A stretch of DNA of 64,000 nucleotides from Ignavibacteriota bacterium (GTDB taxonomy: Bacteria > Bacteroidota > Ignavibacteria > Ignavibacteriales > Melioribacteraceae): assembly GCA_013112585.1 (NCBI GenBank), contig JABFGH010000004.1, positions 1 to 64,000 on the forward strand, given 5' to 3'. Each line of letters starts with the position of its first letter. Position 1 is the first letter of the stretch. Positions 28,488-37,500 of the stretch are shown here, one piece after another. The position numbers and the translations under genes are program-made. Below the pieces are notes generated by a model. It had not been told where the DNA came from, did no database searches, and worked only from the letters and a program-made list of their open reading frames with translations.

Positions 28488-30059
28488 ATGAAGAAACTTA
28501 CATTATTATTTGCTGCTTTTATTCTGGTAGCCTCCGGATTAAATGCACAACAAACTAATACAGTTACCTTTATTGCTGATCTCACTGATATGATCTCTCA
28601 AGGGTTCGATTCTGCTACAGATACCCTTGAAATAAGAGGATTAGATTGGGATGACGGTGCAGATGTAACTGTAACAGGCGACAGATTTTTAACTGTTGAT
28701 CCTGGTAATTCAAATTTATATCAAACAACATTAACAATCGTTACAACAGCTAATATTGCTGTTGGTGATTCCCTCCGCTGGAAATTCCACGGTTATCCTG
28801 AAAATAGATTTGATCCTGCGTGGGAACCGGGTGTTGGAAGTTATGATGGAAGACCAATGTATGTTCAAGCAGACGGAGCAACATTTGATGAAGGTCCTCA
28901 CGTTCCAATGATGCAAATGTTAGTAGCCGGTGTTTCTAATGAAGTTACTTTCAAAGCTGATCTTACCGACCTATTTGGAACAGGTGTTGGATATTTTGAT
29001 CCAGACATTGACGGTATTGAAGTAAGAGGTTTCTGGGCTGATGACGGAAATTTTGATACTGATGCTACATTTACAGGTATTAATCAAATGGTACGTAACT
29101 TAGACCCGGGAATAGTTTATCAAACAACTATTACTGTCACTGCTCCAGCCCCTCATGGTGCCGGCGCTACAACAGGTTATAAATTTAAAACATTCCCGGA
29201 TGACAGATGGGCTGACGGCGGCTGGGAAATCGGTTCTCCCGTTGGTTATACATTTGTAGCAAATGGTGCTTCTAATGTATTAGATGCAAGAGTCCCAAAT
29301 GTAGTTCCTAAACAAGGTCCTTTAGGTCAACCGGTTGATGTTTTATTCCAATGCTATGTTCCTGATAATGCGTTAAACCGTTATGATTCATCATTGATCC
29401 CAAGAGAAGAGATCACTTTCTTAATCTTGAAAGGCGATAATCCCGGTATAGGTGCATGGGGCGGCGACTGGGTAGCAAGTGATACTTTATTGCATGGCGC
29501 AATTGCTTGTTATGATGATGGACAAAATGGCGATTTGGTTGCAGGAGATTATATTTTCTCACGTACAGTAACCTTTGCCGATTCAATTACAGCAGGCGGC
29601 GTAATCTATAAATTTGGTGCTGAATATCCGGCTGCATCAACAATATCCGGAAGTGCTCCTTTGGATAATGCCAAAGGTTCAGGTCAAAATTTTACATTCT
29701 TCTTAGAAGCATCTGACACAACTGTTGTTTTATCTGATGAATGGCCATTAACCGGAGACCCGGTTGGTGTTGAAGAGATTGACGGACAAATTCCAAGTGA
29801 TTATACATTAGCTCAGAATTTCCCGAATCCATTTAACCCAAGCACAAAAATTCGCTACACTGTTCCGGAACAAGCAAATGTTTCATTAAAAATTTATGAC
29901 GTTCTAGGTAAAGAAGTTGCAGAACTTGTAAATGTTGAACAAACAGCAGGAACTTATGAAGCTTCATTTGATGCTTCAAGATTATCAAGCGGTATTTATT
30001 TCTACCAGCTTAGTGCTGGTAACGTTACCATTTCTAAAAAGATGATGCTGCTCAAGTAG
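28488..30059 (+). CDS. T9SS cargo protein with two tandem CBM-like domains
   Basis: 523 residues. Signal peptide LTLLFAAFILVASGLNAQ. Two homologous domains follow, one from about residue 24 (VTFIADLTDMISQGF ... LEIRGLDWDDG) and one from about 150 (VTFKADLTDLFGTGV ... IEVRGFWADDG), resembling starch-binding or SusE-like beta-sandwiches. A third beta domain covers about 275-420. The sorting tail is NFPNPFNPSTKIRY ... LKIYDVLGKEVAEL ... KKMMLLK (about 445-523). It should be exported by T9SS and probably binds a polymer at the cell surface. AAGGTGTTACA precedes the ATG. A strong terminator follows, marking the end of the operon. Confidence 0.85.
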   Translation: MKKLTLLFAAFILVASGLNAQQTNTVTFIADLTDMISQGFDSATDTLEIRGLDWDDGADVTVTGDRFLTVDPGNSNLYQTTLTIVTTANIAVGDSLRWKFHGYPENRFDPAWEPGVGSYDGRPMYVQADGATFDEGPHVPMMQMLVAGVSNEVTFKADLTDLFGTGVGYFDPDIDGIEVRGFWADDGNFDTDATFTGINQMVRNLDPGIVYQTTITVTAPAPHGAGATTGYKFKTFPDDRWADGGWEIGSPVGYTFVANGASNVLDARVPNVVPKQGPLGQPVDVLFQCYVPDNALNRYDSSLIPREEITFLILKGDNPGIGAWGGDWVASDTLLHGAIACYDDGQNGDLVAGDYIFSRTVTFADSITAGGVIYKFGAEYPAASTISGSAPLDNAKGSGQNFTFFLEASDTTVVLSDEWPLTGDPVGVEEIDGQIPSDYTLAQNFPNPFNPSTKIRYTVPEQANVSLKIYDVLGKEVAELVNVEQTAGTYEASFDASRLSSGIYFYQLSAGNVTISKKMMLLK

Positions 30060-30112
30060 TTAGGTTTACCCGCCGTTTTGTTGGGCGGGAGTTAGTAGTA
30101 AGATTTAAGGAT

Positions 30113-30147
30113 AGAGCCGGATTGAATAAGTCCGGCTCTTTCTTTTT
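30113..30147 (+). terminator. Rho-independent terminator of the first TonB/T9SS operon
   Basis: Perfect 9-bp stem AGAGCCGGA (30113-30121) and TCCGGCTCT (30131-30139) with a 9-nt loop, followed by TTCTTTTT. It lies 54 bases after the stop of the T9SS cargo gene. Confidence 0.92.
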
Positions 30148-30157
30148 AAATTTGTTC

Positions 30158-30365
30158 GAAGTACAAAGTACTTCAAATTGAATAACTATGGATGGAATCC
30201 ATAGAAAATATAAGTGGGAAAAGATACCGAACTGCAACGCAGTTCAAGAAGAATGATTGTATTGAAAAAACAACGTCAACTACACCCGTAGTTGTTCCGG
30301 CGTGTTGGATCATTGCTATCCCCGAATTTCATTCGGGGATATTTGTATTCGACTGCGTTGCAGTC
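30158..30365 (+). repeat. Six-palindrome repeat module, locus A (single copy)
   Basis: Six distinct hairpins in a row: GAAGTAC-AAA-GTACTTC (30158-30174), CTATGGAT-GGA-ATCCATAG (30186-30204), GAACTGC-AAC-GCAGTTC (30229-30245), CAACTAC-ACCC-GTAGTTG (30277-30294), CCCCGAAT-TTC-ATTCGGGG (30320-30338, extendable by AT on each side) and GACTGC-GTT-GCAGTC (30351-30365). I name these P1 to P6. The module lies between the operon terminator and the convergent SGNH gene. The same order occurs at 46.7-47.5 kb and, inverted, at 56.2-57.4 kb. No convincing protein is encoded; open frames through it are by-products of the palindromes. Confidence 0.9.
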
Positions 30366-30404
30366 ACAGAACAAAATATAATAAGGTTATTAACGTTCGG
30401 CTGC

Positions 30405-32396
30405 TTAGAAGCCTTGCTTATTTTCCTGCGCTTTTAATTTTCGGAGTGATTGATAAAACTCATTTGCGTTAGGATAGTTATTATTAATTGCCAGACATTT
30501 TTGAAGTGAATTAATAGCCATATCCAAATTGCCGCTATTAAAATATGCACCCGAAAGATTATAAAATGTCTGTGCATCGGAAGGATTCAACTCGCCGCTT
30601 TTTGTTAAAAACAAAATTGCTTTATCTAAATTATTATTGTTCAAAGCAATTGAGCCAATCCATTTATAAGTATAATCGTTTGGACTAAGTTTGTGCAGTT
30701 TTTCAAGATATACTAATGCTTTGTTAAGCTGTTTTGCATTGATTAACTTGCTGGCAGTTAATGCAACTACAGCTTCTCCGTAGGGCTGATTAGCAATTAT
30801 CGCATCCATTTCTTTCATAAAATTATTAATATCCCCGTTTGAGTAATAATACTCCGCTGCTTTTGTGTGCCCAACTTTCCACGAAATCTGTTTAGAGATC
30901 ATTTGAAATGCCAGCGTATCCAAATAAGTTTTAGGATCAAATTGAATTACAACATTTCCGGATAATTCTTTCGGAATAAAAGGGTAACTTTTTAAGAGCT
31001 TTTTAATCCTTAATTCTGAAAGGGTTGAATCAAGTGTAGTAAACGGAAAAGTATTTTTCATAAATTGGTCTATATTATTAATAGGTCTTTCATGTTTAGC
31101 TTTCATAAACGAACTATTAATTACCTCTTCAAAAAACATCTTACCGATTATATCATATCCCTTTAGGTTAGGGTGCAGATGATCGACCATTAGATTATAA
31201 CCAATTATATTATTTGGGCTTGCTGCCATAAATGCTTTGTCAATATCAATAACGGAAATATTATATTCCTGCCCGAGCTGGTTAATTACTTTATTCATTC
31301 CTTCCGGCGCTCTAAATCGCAGTGCATCATATTCTTTAGCAAGCAGCAATTGTATTTGTGCTGACTCAAAATTCTGAGTAACAATGTTTTGCTGCGCTGC
31401 ATTAAAAAGTGAATCGGCATTTTTTTGATCATTACCATCAATTGATACAAACGGTTTCTGCATAAGGTTTGAAGTAAGTGTTCCAACAATAACTTTAACT
31501 CCGGCTTCATTTGTTTTTTCCAACAGTTCTTTTAGGTTCAGTTCAAACTGGTTTATCCCTTCCTGGTAAAGTTCCGAGCCGAATGGAATTTCATTTTCAC
31601 CAATCATACGAGCCATTAATGTTTCGCCGGCTGCGCTATTATTTTGGGAACTAAAAAGATTTACTGACCATGCAATAATATTGTTAAGAAGCTGAAATGT
31701 TTTTATTTGCCGAAGTTCAATCATTAACTTAGAAATAGATCGTGAAGTGCCGTAAGATTCTGTTGACCCGACACCCAACGCCCCGTAATACTCATTGTGT
31801 CCTGCATAGATTAAAATTAAATCGGGCTTTTGTTCAATTACATCATCGGCAATATCAGCAATGGTATATGAGTTATGTGCGGTTATACCGAGATTGATAA
31901 CTTCGATATTTAAATTTGGATAAGTATATGATAACGCGCGTTGAACATACCTGGGGAATGTAGCATTGTAGGCATAGGGCCAGCCGGCAGCACTGCTTCC
32001 GCCAAGAACAAAAATTCTAAAAGTGGAATCGCTTTTCTCTTTTTCAAATGCATCCAGCACTATTGCCGGGGGTGATTCAAGTTTTGATACATACCTAAAT
32101 GGTAAATCTGGATTAAGAAATAATAAATTATCATACTCTTCGGATAGTGTAATAAAGGTCTCGAGATTTCTTCCGTAATCAAAAACGCGCAGACTCGCTT
32201 CCAGCAGCACAAAAAACAAAACAGGTATCAATACCAAAATTAGATAAAAAACTTTTGGTGTTTTCTTTACCGGATTTTCAGATAAGTACTGTTTAATTTT
32301 ATCAACCGGTGTATTTAAGTACTCTGATAGTTCTTCAGCACTTTTTAATTTTTTGTTTTTTTCAATCCATTCAATTTGTTTTTTATTTAACGACAA
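30405..32396 (-). CDS. SGNH/GDSL-like hydrolase with N-terminal membrane anchor and C-terminal TPRs
   Basis: 663 residues. The first 40 residues are helical and helix-turn-helix-like (SAEELSEYLNTPVDKIKQYL). A membrane segment follows (VFYLILVLIPVLFFVLLEASL, about 48-68), then an SGNH hydrolase domain with block I FVLGGSSAAGWPY near residue 128, block III YAGHNEYYG and block V VDHLHPNLKG near 405. Residues about 510-655 hold TPR-like helices (PSDAQTFYNLSGAYFNSGNLDMA). SGNH domains of this kind act as esterases or O-acetyl transferases on glycans. The single-anchor plus TPR layout recurs in Bacteroidota and Planctomycetota proteins of unknown substrate. Confidence 0.82.
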   Translation of the reverse strand: MSLNKKQIEWIEKNKKLKSAEELSEYLNTPVDKIKQYLSENPVKKTPKVFYLILVLIPVLFFVLLEASLRVFDYGRNLETFITLSEEYDNLLFLNPDLPFRYVSKLESPPAIVLDAFEKEKSDSTFRIFVLGGSSAAGWPYAYNATFPRYVQRALSYTYPNLNIEVINLGITAHNSYTIADIADDVIEQKPDLILIYAGHNEYYGALGVGSTESYGTSRSISKLMIELRQIKTFQLLNNIIAWSVNLFSSQNNSAAGETLMARMIGENEIPFGSELYQEGINQFELNLKELLEKTNEAGVKVIVGTLTSNLMQKPFVSIDGNDQKNADSLFNAAQQNIVTQNFESAQIQLLLAKEYDALRFRAPEGMNKVINQLGQEYNISVIDIDKAFMAASPNNIIGYNLMVDHLHPNLKGYDIIGKMFFEEVINSSFMKAKHERPINNIDQFMKNTFPFTTLDSTLSELRIKKLLKSYPFIPKELSGNVVIQFDPKTYLDTLAFQMISKQISWKVGHTKAAEYYYSNGDINNFMKEMDAIIANQPYGEAVVALTASKLINAKQLNKALVYLEKLHKLSPNDYTYKWIGSIALNNNNLDKAILFLTKSGELNPSDAQTFYNLSGAYFNSGNLDMAINSLQKCLAINNNYPNANEFYQSLRKLKAQENKQGF

Positions 32397-32446
32397 TATT
32401 CCTCCAAAGGAAAAATTTTTAGGAGCCTTTTTATATCTTCTTATTT

Positions 32447-32864
32447 GTCATTGCAAATCGGTCTTCGTCAGTTGACAGACGACGGATGAAACAATATTTA
32501 ATTTGAGATTACTTCGTCATCAAAAAGCGATTCCTCGTAATGACAGAATATAATTGTCATTGCTTCCAAAGGAATCCCTTCGAGAGAATTCCGATGTCTT
32601 CCTCGATTAAGACATTCGAGGACAGGTTTATCGGAGTGAAGCAATCTCAGGATTGGGATTACTTCGTCATCAAAAAGCGATTCCTCGTAATGACAGCTTA
32701 TTATAAGTTCATTAAAAATATTTTAATTCTGTCCTCATTCTGTCCTCATTCTGTCCTCATTCTGTCATTGCGAATTCCGATGCTTTTTATCGGAGTGAAG
32801 CAATCTTTGGTTTGAGATTACTTCGCCGTAAAAAGCAACGACTCGTAATGACCGGGTATTATAG
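32447..32864. repeat. Dispersed GTCATTGC/GTAATGACA-type repeats, three units, with an 11-bp tandem repeat
   Basis: The gap between the SGNH and GH13 genes is filled with related units. One ends at 32545 with ATTACTTCGTCATCAAAAAG and then CGATTCCTCGTAATGACA. One runs 32553-32697, from TTGTCATTGCTTCC to the same ending. A third runs from about 32761 (GTCATTGCGAATTCCGATG) to 32852. GTCATTGCGAGG...GAAGCAATCTC repeats are widespread in many bacterial genomes and are non-coding. Between units two and three, ATTCTGTCCTC is repeated three times in tandem (32726-32758) plus a partial copy. A further member lies at 50350-50467. Confidence 0.75.
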
Positions 32865-32882
32865 GGTCATCTTAATATATAA

Positions 32883-34715
32883 TTACTTCAAAATTAATAA
32901 TTGATACGGTTTTAAGCTATATGATAAGGTGCTATTTTCAATACTAATATCATTACCGGAAATTAATTCTTTAAAAGATTTTTTTTGATTGTTGAATTTT
33001 TGAAGATCAATATTAAAATCCAATTGTGTATTTGAAGAATTGATGAAAATAAAAATTTTATTCTCCTCTAATTTTCTAATAACCAGCAGCACATTTTTTT
33101 CATTGCCTAAAAAATCAAACTGTAAATCACCAAGAGAAAGCTCAGCATTATTTTTTCTAATAGAGATTAATGTTTTATACCATTTGAACAAATCGGCATC
33201 AAACTCTACTTTGTCTGCAGGTCTTGGTTTATTAAATGGATGATGAGTTTCATCATCATAATTTAGTTCTTCCCACACCATCGGTTTCCGGCAGTCAGGG
33301 TCATCGCCGCCCCACATACCAACCTCATCACCGTAATAAATCATCGGCGCACCGGGCATTGTCATTTGAATACCGACCATCAATTTTTGTTTCTCCCTTT
33401 CGGCATCTGTAGGTTTCCTAACATCAAAGTTTGGGTTTGAACCTGCATGCCCCAAATGGTCATACCAGTTATCGGGATTAACAATCATCGTTGCAAGCCT
33501 TTCCGTATCGTGACTGCCAAGTAAGTTCATGAGAGCGAGCATATTTTCGTTGTTGTAATCTTCTGCAATTTGAAGAATTCGTTCAGCAAACTTATCGGCA
33601 CTAATTTTATTCTCTTTATCGCTAACAAAATTTTTAACCGCATCAGTAAATCTATAATTCATTACTGCATCAAATGCATCACCCTGCAGCCAAGGTGCTG
33701 CATTAAACATTTTGTTTTCATCCCACTTTTCCCACCAAACTTCGCCGGTAAGGTAAGCATCAGGATTAATGTTTTTTACATGTGTTCTAAAGTCTTTCCA
33801 AAAATTAATGTTTACCATTTCAGCCACATCCAACCGCCAGCCGTCGATGCCATCTGCCGGGTCTCCGTCTCCGTTCGGGTCCATCCACCTTTCAACAATA
33901 TTAAAGATGTGTTTTTTTATTGGCGGTATTAAACCGGTTTCATCTTCTCTCAATTCCGGCAGATCTTTTATTCCATACCAGCCTGCATAATCAAATTCAT
34001 CTTCTTCTGTTTCAGGATCATCAAATTCATTTATATAAAACCAATCTTTGTACTTTGATTTTTCTTGATTCTCAACCACATCTTTAAATGCCCAAAATTT
34101 AATTCCAACATGATTAAATACTCCGTCAATAATAATTTTCATTCCTCTTTTATGAACTTCATGAATCAGTTCCAGGAAAACTTTATCGGCGGAAGTCCAT
34201 TGCCAGGTTGCAGGATCAAGCGGGTTTTCACCTTCCCAAATTTCTTCATCCTTGTCAGGTTCGGTTCCAAAATTATTATCGATGTGCCGGTACATTGTTG
34301 CATCATATTTGTGATGCGAGGATGCTTCGAAAACAGGATTAAAATAGATTGCATTAATTCCTAGCTCTTTTAGATAGTCCAGTTGATCAATCACTCCCTG
34401 CAGGTCGCCGCCGTAACGCCTTAAACCATTTATCTGATAAAAGTTATAATCTAATTTTTCTTCGTATGGCTGCCTCTTAAACCAGTCTGATGTCCAGGGA
34501 ATAATATCCCAATTTTCCGGTTCGATAAATGGATAAATATTTACTACATCTTCAACAGTCGGATCGTTAGACGAATTTGCATTATTAAATCTTTCAGGAA
34601 ATATCTGATACCATATTGCAGTCTTTGACCATTCCGGTACACGCGGAATTTCTTTTTTTTGTGAGCAGGCAAATAATAGTCCTGTTGTTAGAAAAATTAG
34701 AAATGTTTTATTCAT
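32883..34715 (-). CDS. GH13 alpha-amylase-family lipoprotein
   Basis: 610 residues from ATG 34715, preceded by TTTGGAAAT; a TTG four codons earlier is less likely. A lipoprotein signal ends LLFACSQ (Cys17). The (beta/alpha)8 domain shows GH13 conserved regions in order: GVFNHVG (region I), DGWRLDVAEM (nucleophile Asp near 296), LTGEVWWEKW (acid/base Glu near 325) and GSHDTERL (Asp near 403). A C-terminal beta-domain follows. The sequence around YQIFPERF and LRRYGGDLQGVIDQLDYLKELG fits the cyclomaltodextrinase/neopullulanase-like subgroup. It likely cleaves alpha-glucans in the periplasm or at the cell surface. The glycoside hydrolase gene at 34924 is divergent from it. Confidence 0.92.
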   Translation of the reverse strand: MNKTFLIFLTTGLLFACSQKKEIPRVPEWSKTAIWYQIFPERFNNANSSNDPTVEDVVNIYPFIEPENWDIIPWTSDWFKRQPYEEKLDYNFYQINGLRRYGGDLQGVIDQLDYLKELGINAIYFNPVFEASSHHKYDATMYRHIDNNFGTEPDKDEEIWEGENPLDPATWQWTSADKVFLELIHEVHKRGMKIIIDGVFNHVGIKFWAFKDVVENQEKSKYKDWFYINEFDDPETEEDEFDYAGWYGIKDLPELREDETGLIPPIKKHIFNIVERWMDPNGDGDPADGIDGWRLDVAEMVNINFWKDFRTHVKNINPDAYLTGEVWWEKWDENKMFNAAPWLQGDAFDAVMNYRFTDAVKNFVSDKENKISADKFAERILQIAEDYNNENMLALMNLLGSHDTERLATMIVNPDNWYDHLGHAGSNPNFDVRKPTDAEREKQKLMVGIQMTMPGAPMIYYGDEVGMWGGDDPDCRKPMVWEELNYDDETHHPFNKPRPADKVEFDADLFKWYKTLISIRKNNAELSLGDLQFDFLGNEKNVLLVIRKLEENKIFIFINSSNTQLDFNIDLQKFNNQKKSFKELISGNDISIENSTLSYSLKPYQLLILK

Positions 34716-34923
34716 AGATATTTCCAAAGAAAATTTTAGTTTTTGTAATAGTTAAAGAAAAAGTAAACAAATAAAATCAATAGGTATTTAAATATACATT
34801 TTATGAGTAAAATTTAATTTTATATTTGAGGAGAAAGTGAGTTTAATTTTATATTTTAGTAACCAAAATTATTTTTGAATTAAAAATAAAATAATACTAC
34901 TTAGAAACATACCGGTTAACCTT

Positions 34924-37287
34924 ATGAAAATTTTTAAAATATTTACACTGCTCCTCTTTTTAACAACAACAATTTATACACAAACAACGCTGCCGAAGCG
35001 CGAATTTAGAGCTGCATGGATTGCATCGGTAATAAATTTAGATTGGCCCTCCAGCCCCAATTTATCGGTCGCACAGCAGAAATCAAGTTTAATAGACATG
35101 TTAGAAAGGCTGCATGAATTAAATTTTAATGCGGTAATTTTTCAGGTACGCCCGGAATGCGATGCACTTTATGATTCACCATACGAACCATGGTCTTACT
35201 GGTTAACCGGTTCGCAGGGCACACCCCCTTCACCATATTATGATCCATTAGAATTTGCTATTGAAGAAGCGCACAAAAGGGGAATGGAGCTGCATGCTTG
35301 GTTTAACCCATATAGAGCGGTTCGTTCCGAAGGTACTTTTAGCCTTTCCCCGGAACATGTTGCTGTTGAGAATCCTGACTGGATTTTAGATGTAGGTTCT
35401 TTAAATATTCTTAATCCGGGACTGCCGGAAGTACAGCAGTATAATACTGATGTAATTATGGATGTTGTTAATAGATATGATGTGGACGGTGTTCATTTCG
35501 ACGATTATTTTTATCCTTACCCGCCTGATAACTTTAGTGATGTAGATATCGATTGGCAAACATTTCAAACATATCCAAACGGTTTTACGAATATTAGAGA
35601 CTGGCGAAGAAACAATGTAAACGTACAGATGGCAATGATTAACGACAGCATTAAAGTTGTTAAACCGTGGGTCAAGTTCGGTATTAGTCCATTCGGTATT
35701 TGGAAAAATGGAGTGCCGCCCGGAATTACGGGCATGAATGCCTACGATGCAATTTTTGCCGACCCGATGGCGTGGCTGCATGAAGAATCAATTGACTACT
35801 TGACTCCGCAGCTTTATTGGAGAATTGGAGGAGGTCAGGACTATTCTAAACTTATGCCCTGGTGGGCTGATTCAGTTGATCATTATAATAGGCACTTATA
35901 TACCGGCAACATATTCAACAGCGGATACTCCACTTCCGAATTGCCGAGACAACTAACATTAAATAGAAATAATCCCAAAACACTGGGGATAGTTTTATTC
36001 AAGGCGAGCAACGTTGTTGCAAACAGTAAAAACTTTGCCGATTCTTTGAGTGAGAATTATTTTAGATACAAATCCTTATCACCGGTAATGAATTGGAAAG
36101 ATATGATCCCTCCAAATCAGCCTCTGAATGTTGAGTACGGCAGACTGCCCGGACAATCAATTGCGGGGCTTACCTGGGACTTGCCGAGCACAGCATCTGA
36201 TGGAGATAGTGCAAGTAGGTATTCAATTTATAGATTTGATAATTCTTCAATTCAGCCTGGTGATTATGATGATCCGGCACACCTTTTTGATGTAGCCGGC
36301 GAGAGAGTAAGTGAATTAACCCCGGAGGTTTCGCCAACGGGGAAATATTATTTTACTGTAAGAAGTCTGGATAGAAACTTTAATGAAAGTACAGAAAGCA
36401 ATTTGGTTGAGATACTTCCCCCTCAAACCCCGGTATTAGCTTATCCCGTTAATGGTGCAGGCAATCAGAGGGATACAACACAACTTGGATGGAATTATCC
36501 GCCGGAATCAGCATCATACAATTTGCAAGTTGCCTCCGATATGAATTTTGACAACATGGTTTATGAAGTATCCGGAACTACTGATACCGTTGATAATGTT
36601 ACCGGTATTGGCGGACAGCAGACATTCTACTGGAAAGTGCAGGCAAATAATGCCGCAGGCGTAAGCAGTTACTCGAATGTTAGAAGCTTTCAAACAGCTT
36701 TCCCTATTGAACCGTTTATTGTTTATCCCCCTGATGTAACTCCGGGTATCCCGACAGAAATTGATATCGTTTGGGATTCTACACCGCTTACCGACAGCTA
36801 TCATGTTCAGCTTGCAAAAGGTGCAAACTTTACACAAAGCAGTATGGTTATTGACTCAAGCGGAATTATCGATACTGCCATAACCGCTCCTACACTTGAT
36901 CCGAATCGTTTTTACTTTGTACGCGTTCGTTCATATAATAGTTTTGGTTATGGTCTTTGGTCTGAAGTTCATAACTTTAAAACAGGCGATGCAACTTTAG
37001 TTGCTGATGAAACCGGCAGCCCGACAGATTTCGTTTTGAATCAGAATTATCCGAATCCATTTAACCCTACAACTACAATTACTTTTTCTATTGTGGAACA
37101 GGGATTAACATCTCTAAGAGTTTATGATATACTTGGAAGAGAAGTTGCTGAACTGGTTTCAGAAGAATTATCACCGGGTAAATATTCGGTTAATTTTAAT
37201 GCAGGTAAATATGCAAGCGGAATTTATATTTATTCATTAAGATCAAAAAATAAAATTATAAATAAGAAGATGTCGCTTATAAAATAA
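34924..37287 (+). CDS. GHL10-family glycosyl hydrolase with FN3-like domains and T9SS tail
   Basis: 787 residues. Signal peptide KIFTLLLFLTTTIYTQ. The N-terminal (beta/alpha)8 hydrolase-like domain (DUF187/GHL10) spans about residues 25-400: REFRAAWIASVINLDWPS, FQVRPECDALYDS, ELHAWFNPYRAV, VDGVHFDDYFYPYP with the likely acidic catalytic pair, and YLTPQLYWRIGGG. Two or three FN3-like beta domains cover about 405-700 (ESASYNLQVASDMNF, TDSYHVQLAKGANF). A canonical T9SS tail follows (NYPNPFNPTTTITF ... LRVYDILGREVAEL ... KKMSLIK). It is secreted to the cell surface; its substrate is an unknown polysaccharide. No strong ribosome binding site is seen. Confidence 0.9.
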   Translation: MKIFKIFTLLLFLTTTIYTQTTLPKREFRAAWIASVINLDWPSSPNLSVAQQKSSLIDMLERLHELNFNAVIFQVRPECDALYDSPYEPWSYWLTGSQGTPPSPYYDPLEFAIEEAHKRGMELHAWFNPYRAVRSEGTFSLSPEHVAVENPDWILDVGSLNILNPGLPEVQQYNTDVIMDVVNRYDVDGVHFDDYFYPYPPDNFSDVDIDWQTFQTYPNGFTNIRDWRRNNVNVQMAMINDSIKVVKPWVKFGISPFGIWKNGVPPGITGMNAYDAIFADPMAWLHEESIDYLTPQLYWRIGGGQDYSKLMPWWADSVDHYNRHLYTGNIFNSGYSTSELPRQLTLNRNNPKTLGIVLFKASNVVANSKNFADSLSENYFRYKSLSPVMNWKDMIPPNQPLNVEYGRLPGQSIAGLTWDLPSTASDGDSASRYSIYRFDNSSIQPGDYDDPAHLFDVAGERVSELTPEVSPTGKYYFTVRSLDRNFNESTESNLVEILPPQTPVLAYPVNGAGNQRDTTQLGWNYPPESASYNLQVASDMNFDNMVYEVSGTTDTVDNVTGIGGQQTFYWKVQANNAAGVSSYSNVRSFQTAFPIEPFIVYPPDVTPGIPTEIDIVWDSTPLTDSYHVQLAKGANFTQSSMVIDSSGIIDTAITAPTLDPNRFYFVRVRSYNSFGYGLWSEVHNFKTGDATLVADETGSPTDFVLNQNYPNPFNPTTTITFSIVEQGLTSLRVYDILGREVAELVSEELSPGKYSVNFNAGKYASGIYIYSLRSKNKIINKKMSLIK

Positions 37288-37500
37288 CTGTTATACAACT
37301 GTAACATATACTTACAAATTATATTGTTATAAAGGTGACATAATCATATTTTGGTATAGAAAAAAAGAGTTATATGATTTATAAACTAAAAGAGCGTGTC
37401 TATTGAAATAATCTTTACACTTTTCTACTACACCCTCAAAAATATTAAATCCGATTAAATCGGCCTAAAATTTTCATTTGATTTTTAGGAGAAATCCAAC
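37288..37500 (+). promoter_or_regulatory. Leader/promoter region of the second TonB operon
   Basis: 213 AT-rich bases. It holds a short palindrome CCGAT-TAA-ATCGG (37451-37463), which has the same build as the dispersed module palindromes (short arms, three-base loop). A ribosome binding site AGGAGAAA lies at 37487-37494 before the ATG at 37501. No convincing terminator for the upstream hydrolase was found. Promoter boxes cannot be assigned. Confidence 0.35.

Noticed and set aside
30192-30437. 81-residue open frame across locus A
   Set aside because: It reads straight through four hairpins into the antisense of the SGNH gene; peptide pieces such as RTATQF are just translated palindromes.
32540-32815. 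91-residue open frame in the repeat-filled gap
   Set aside because: It is made of GTCATTGC-type repeat units; no initiation signal and no protein-like composition.
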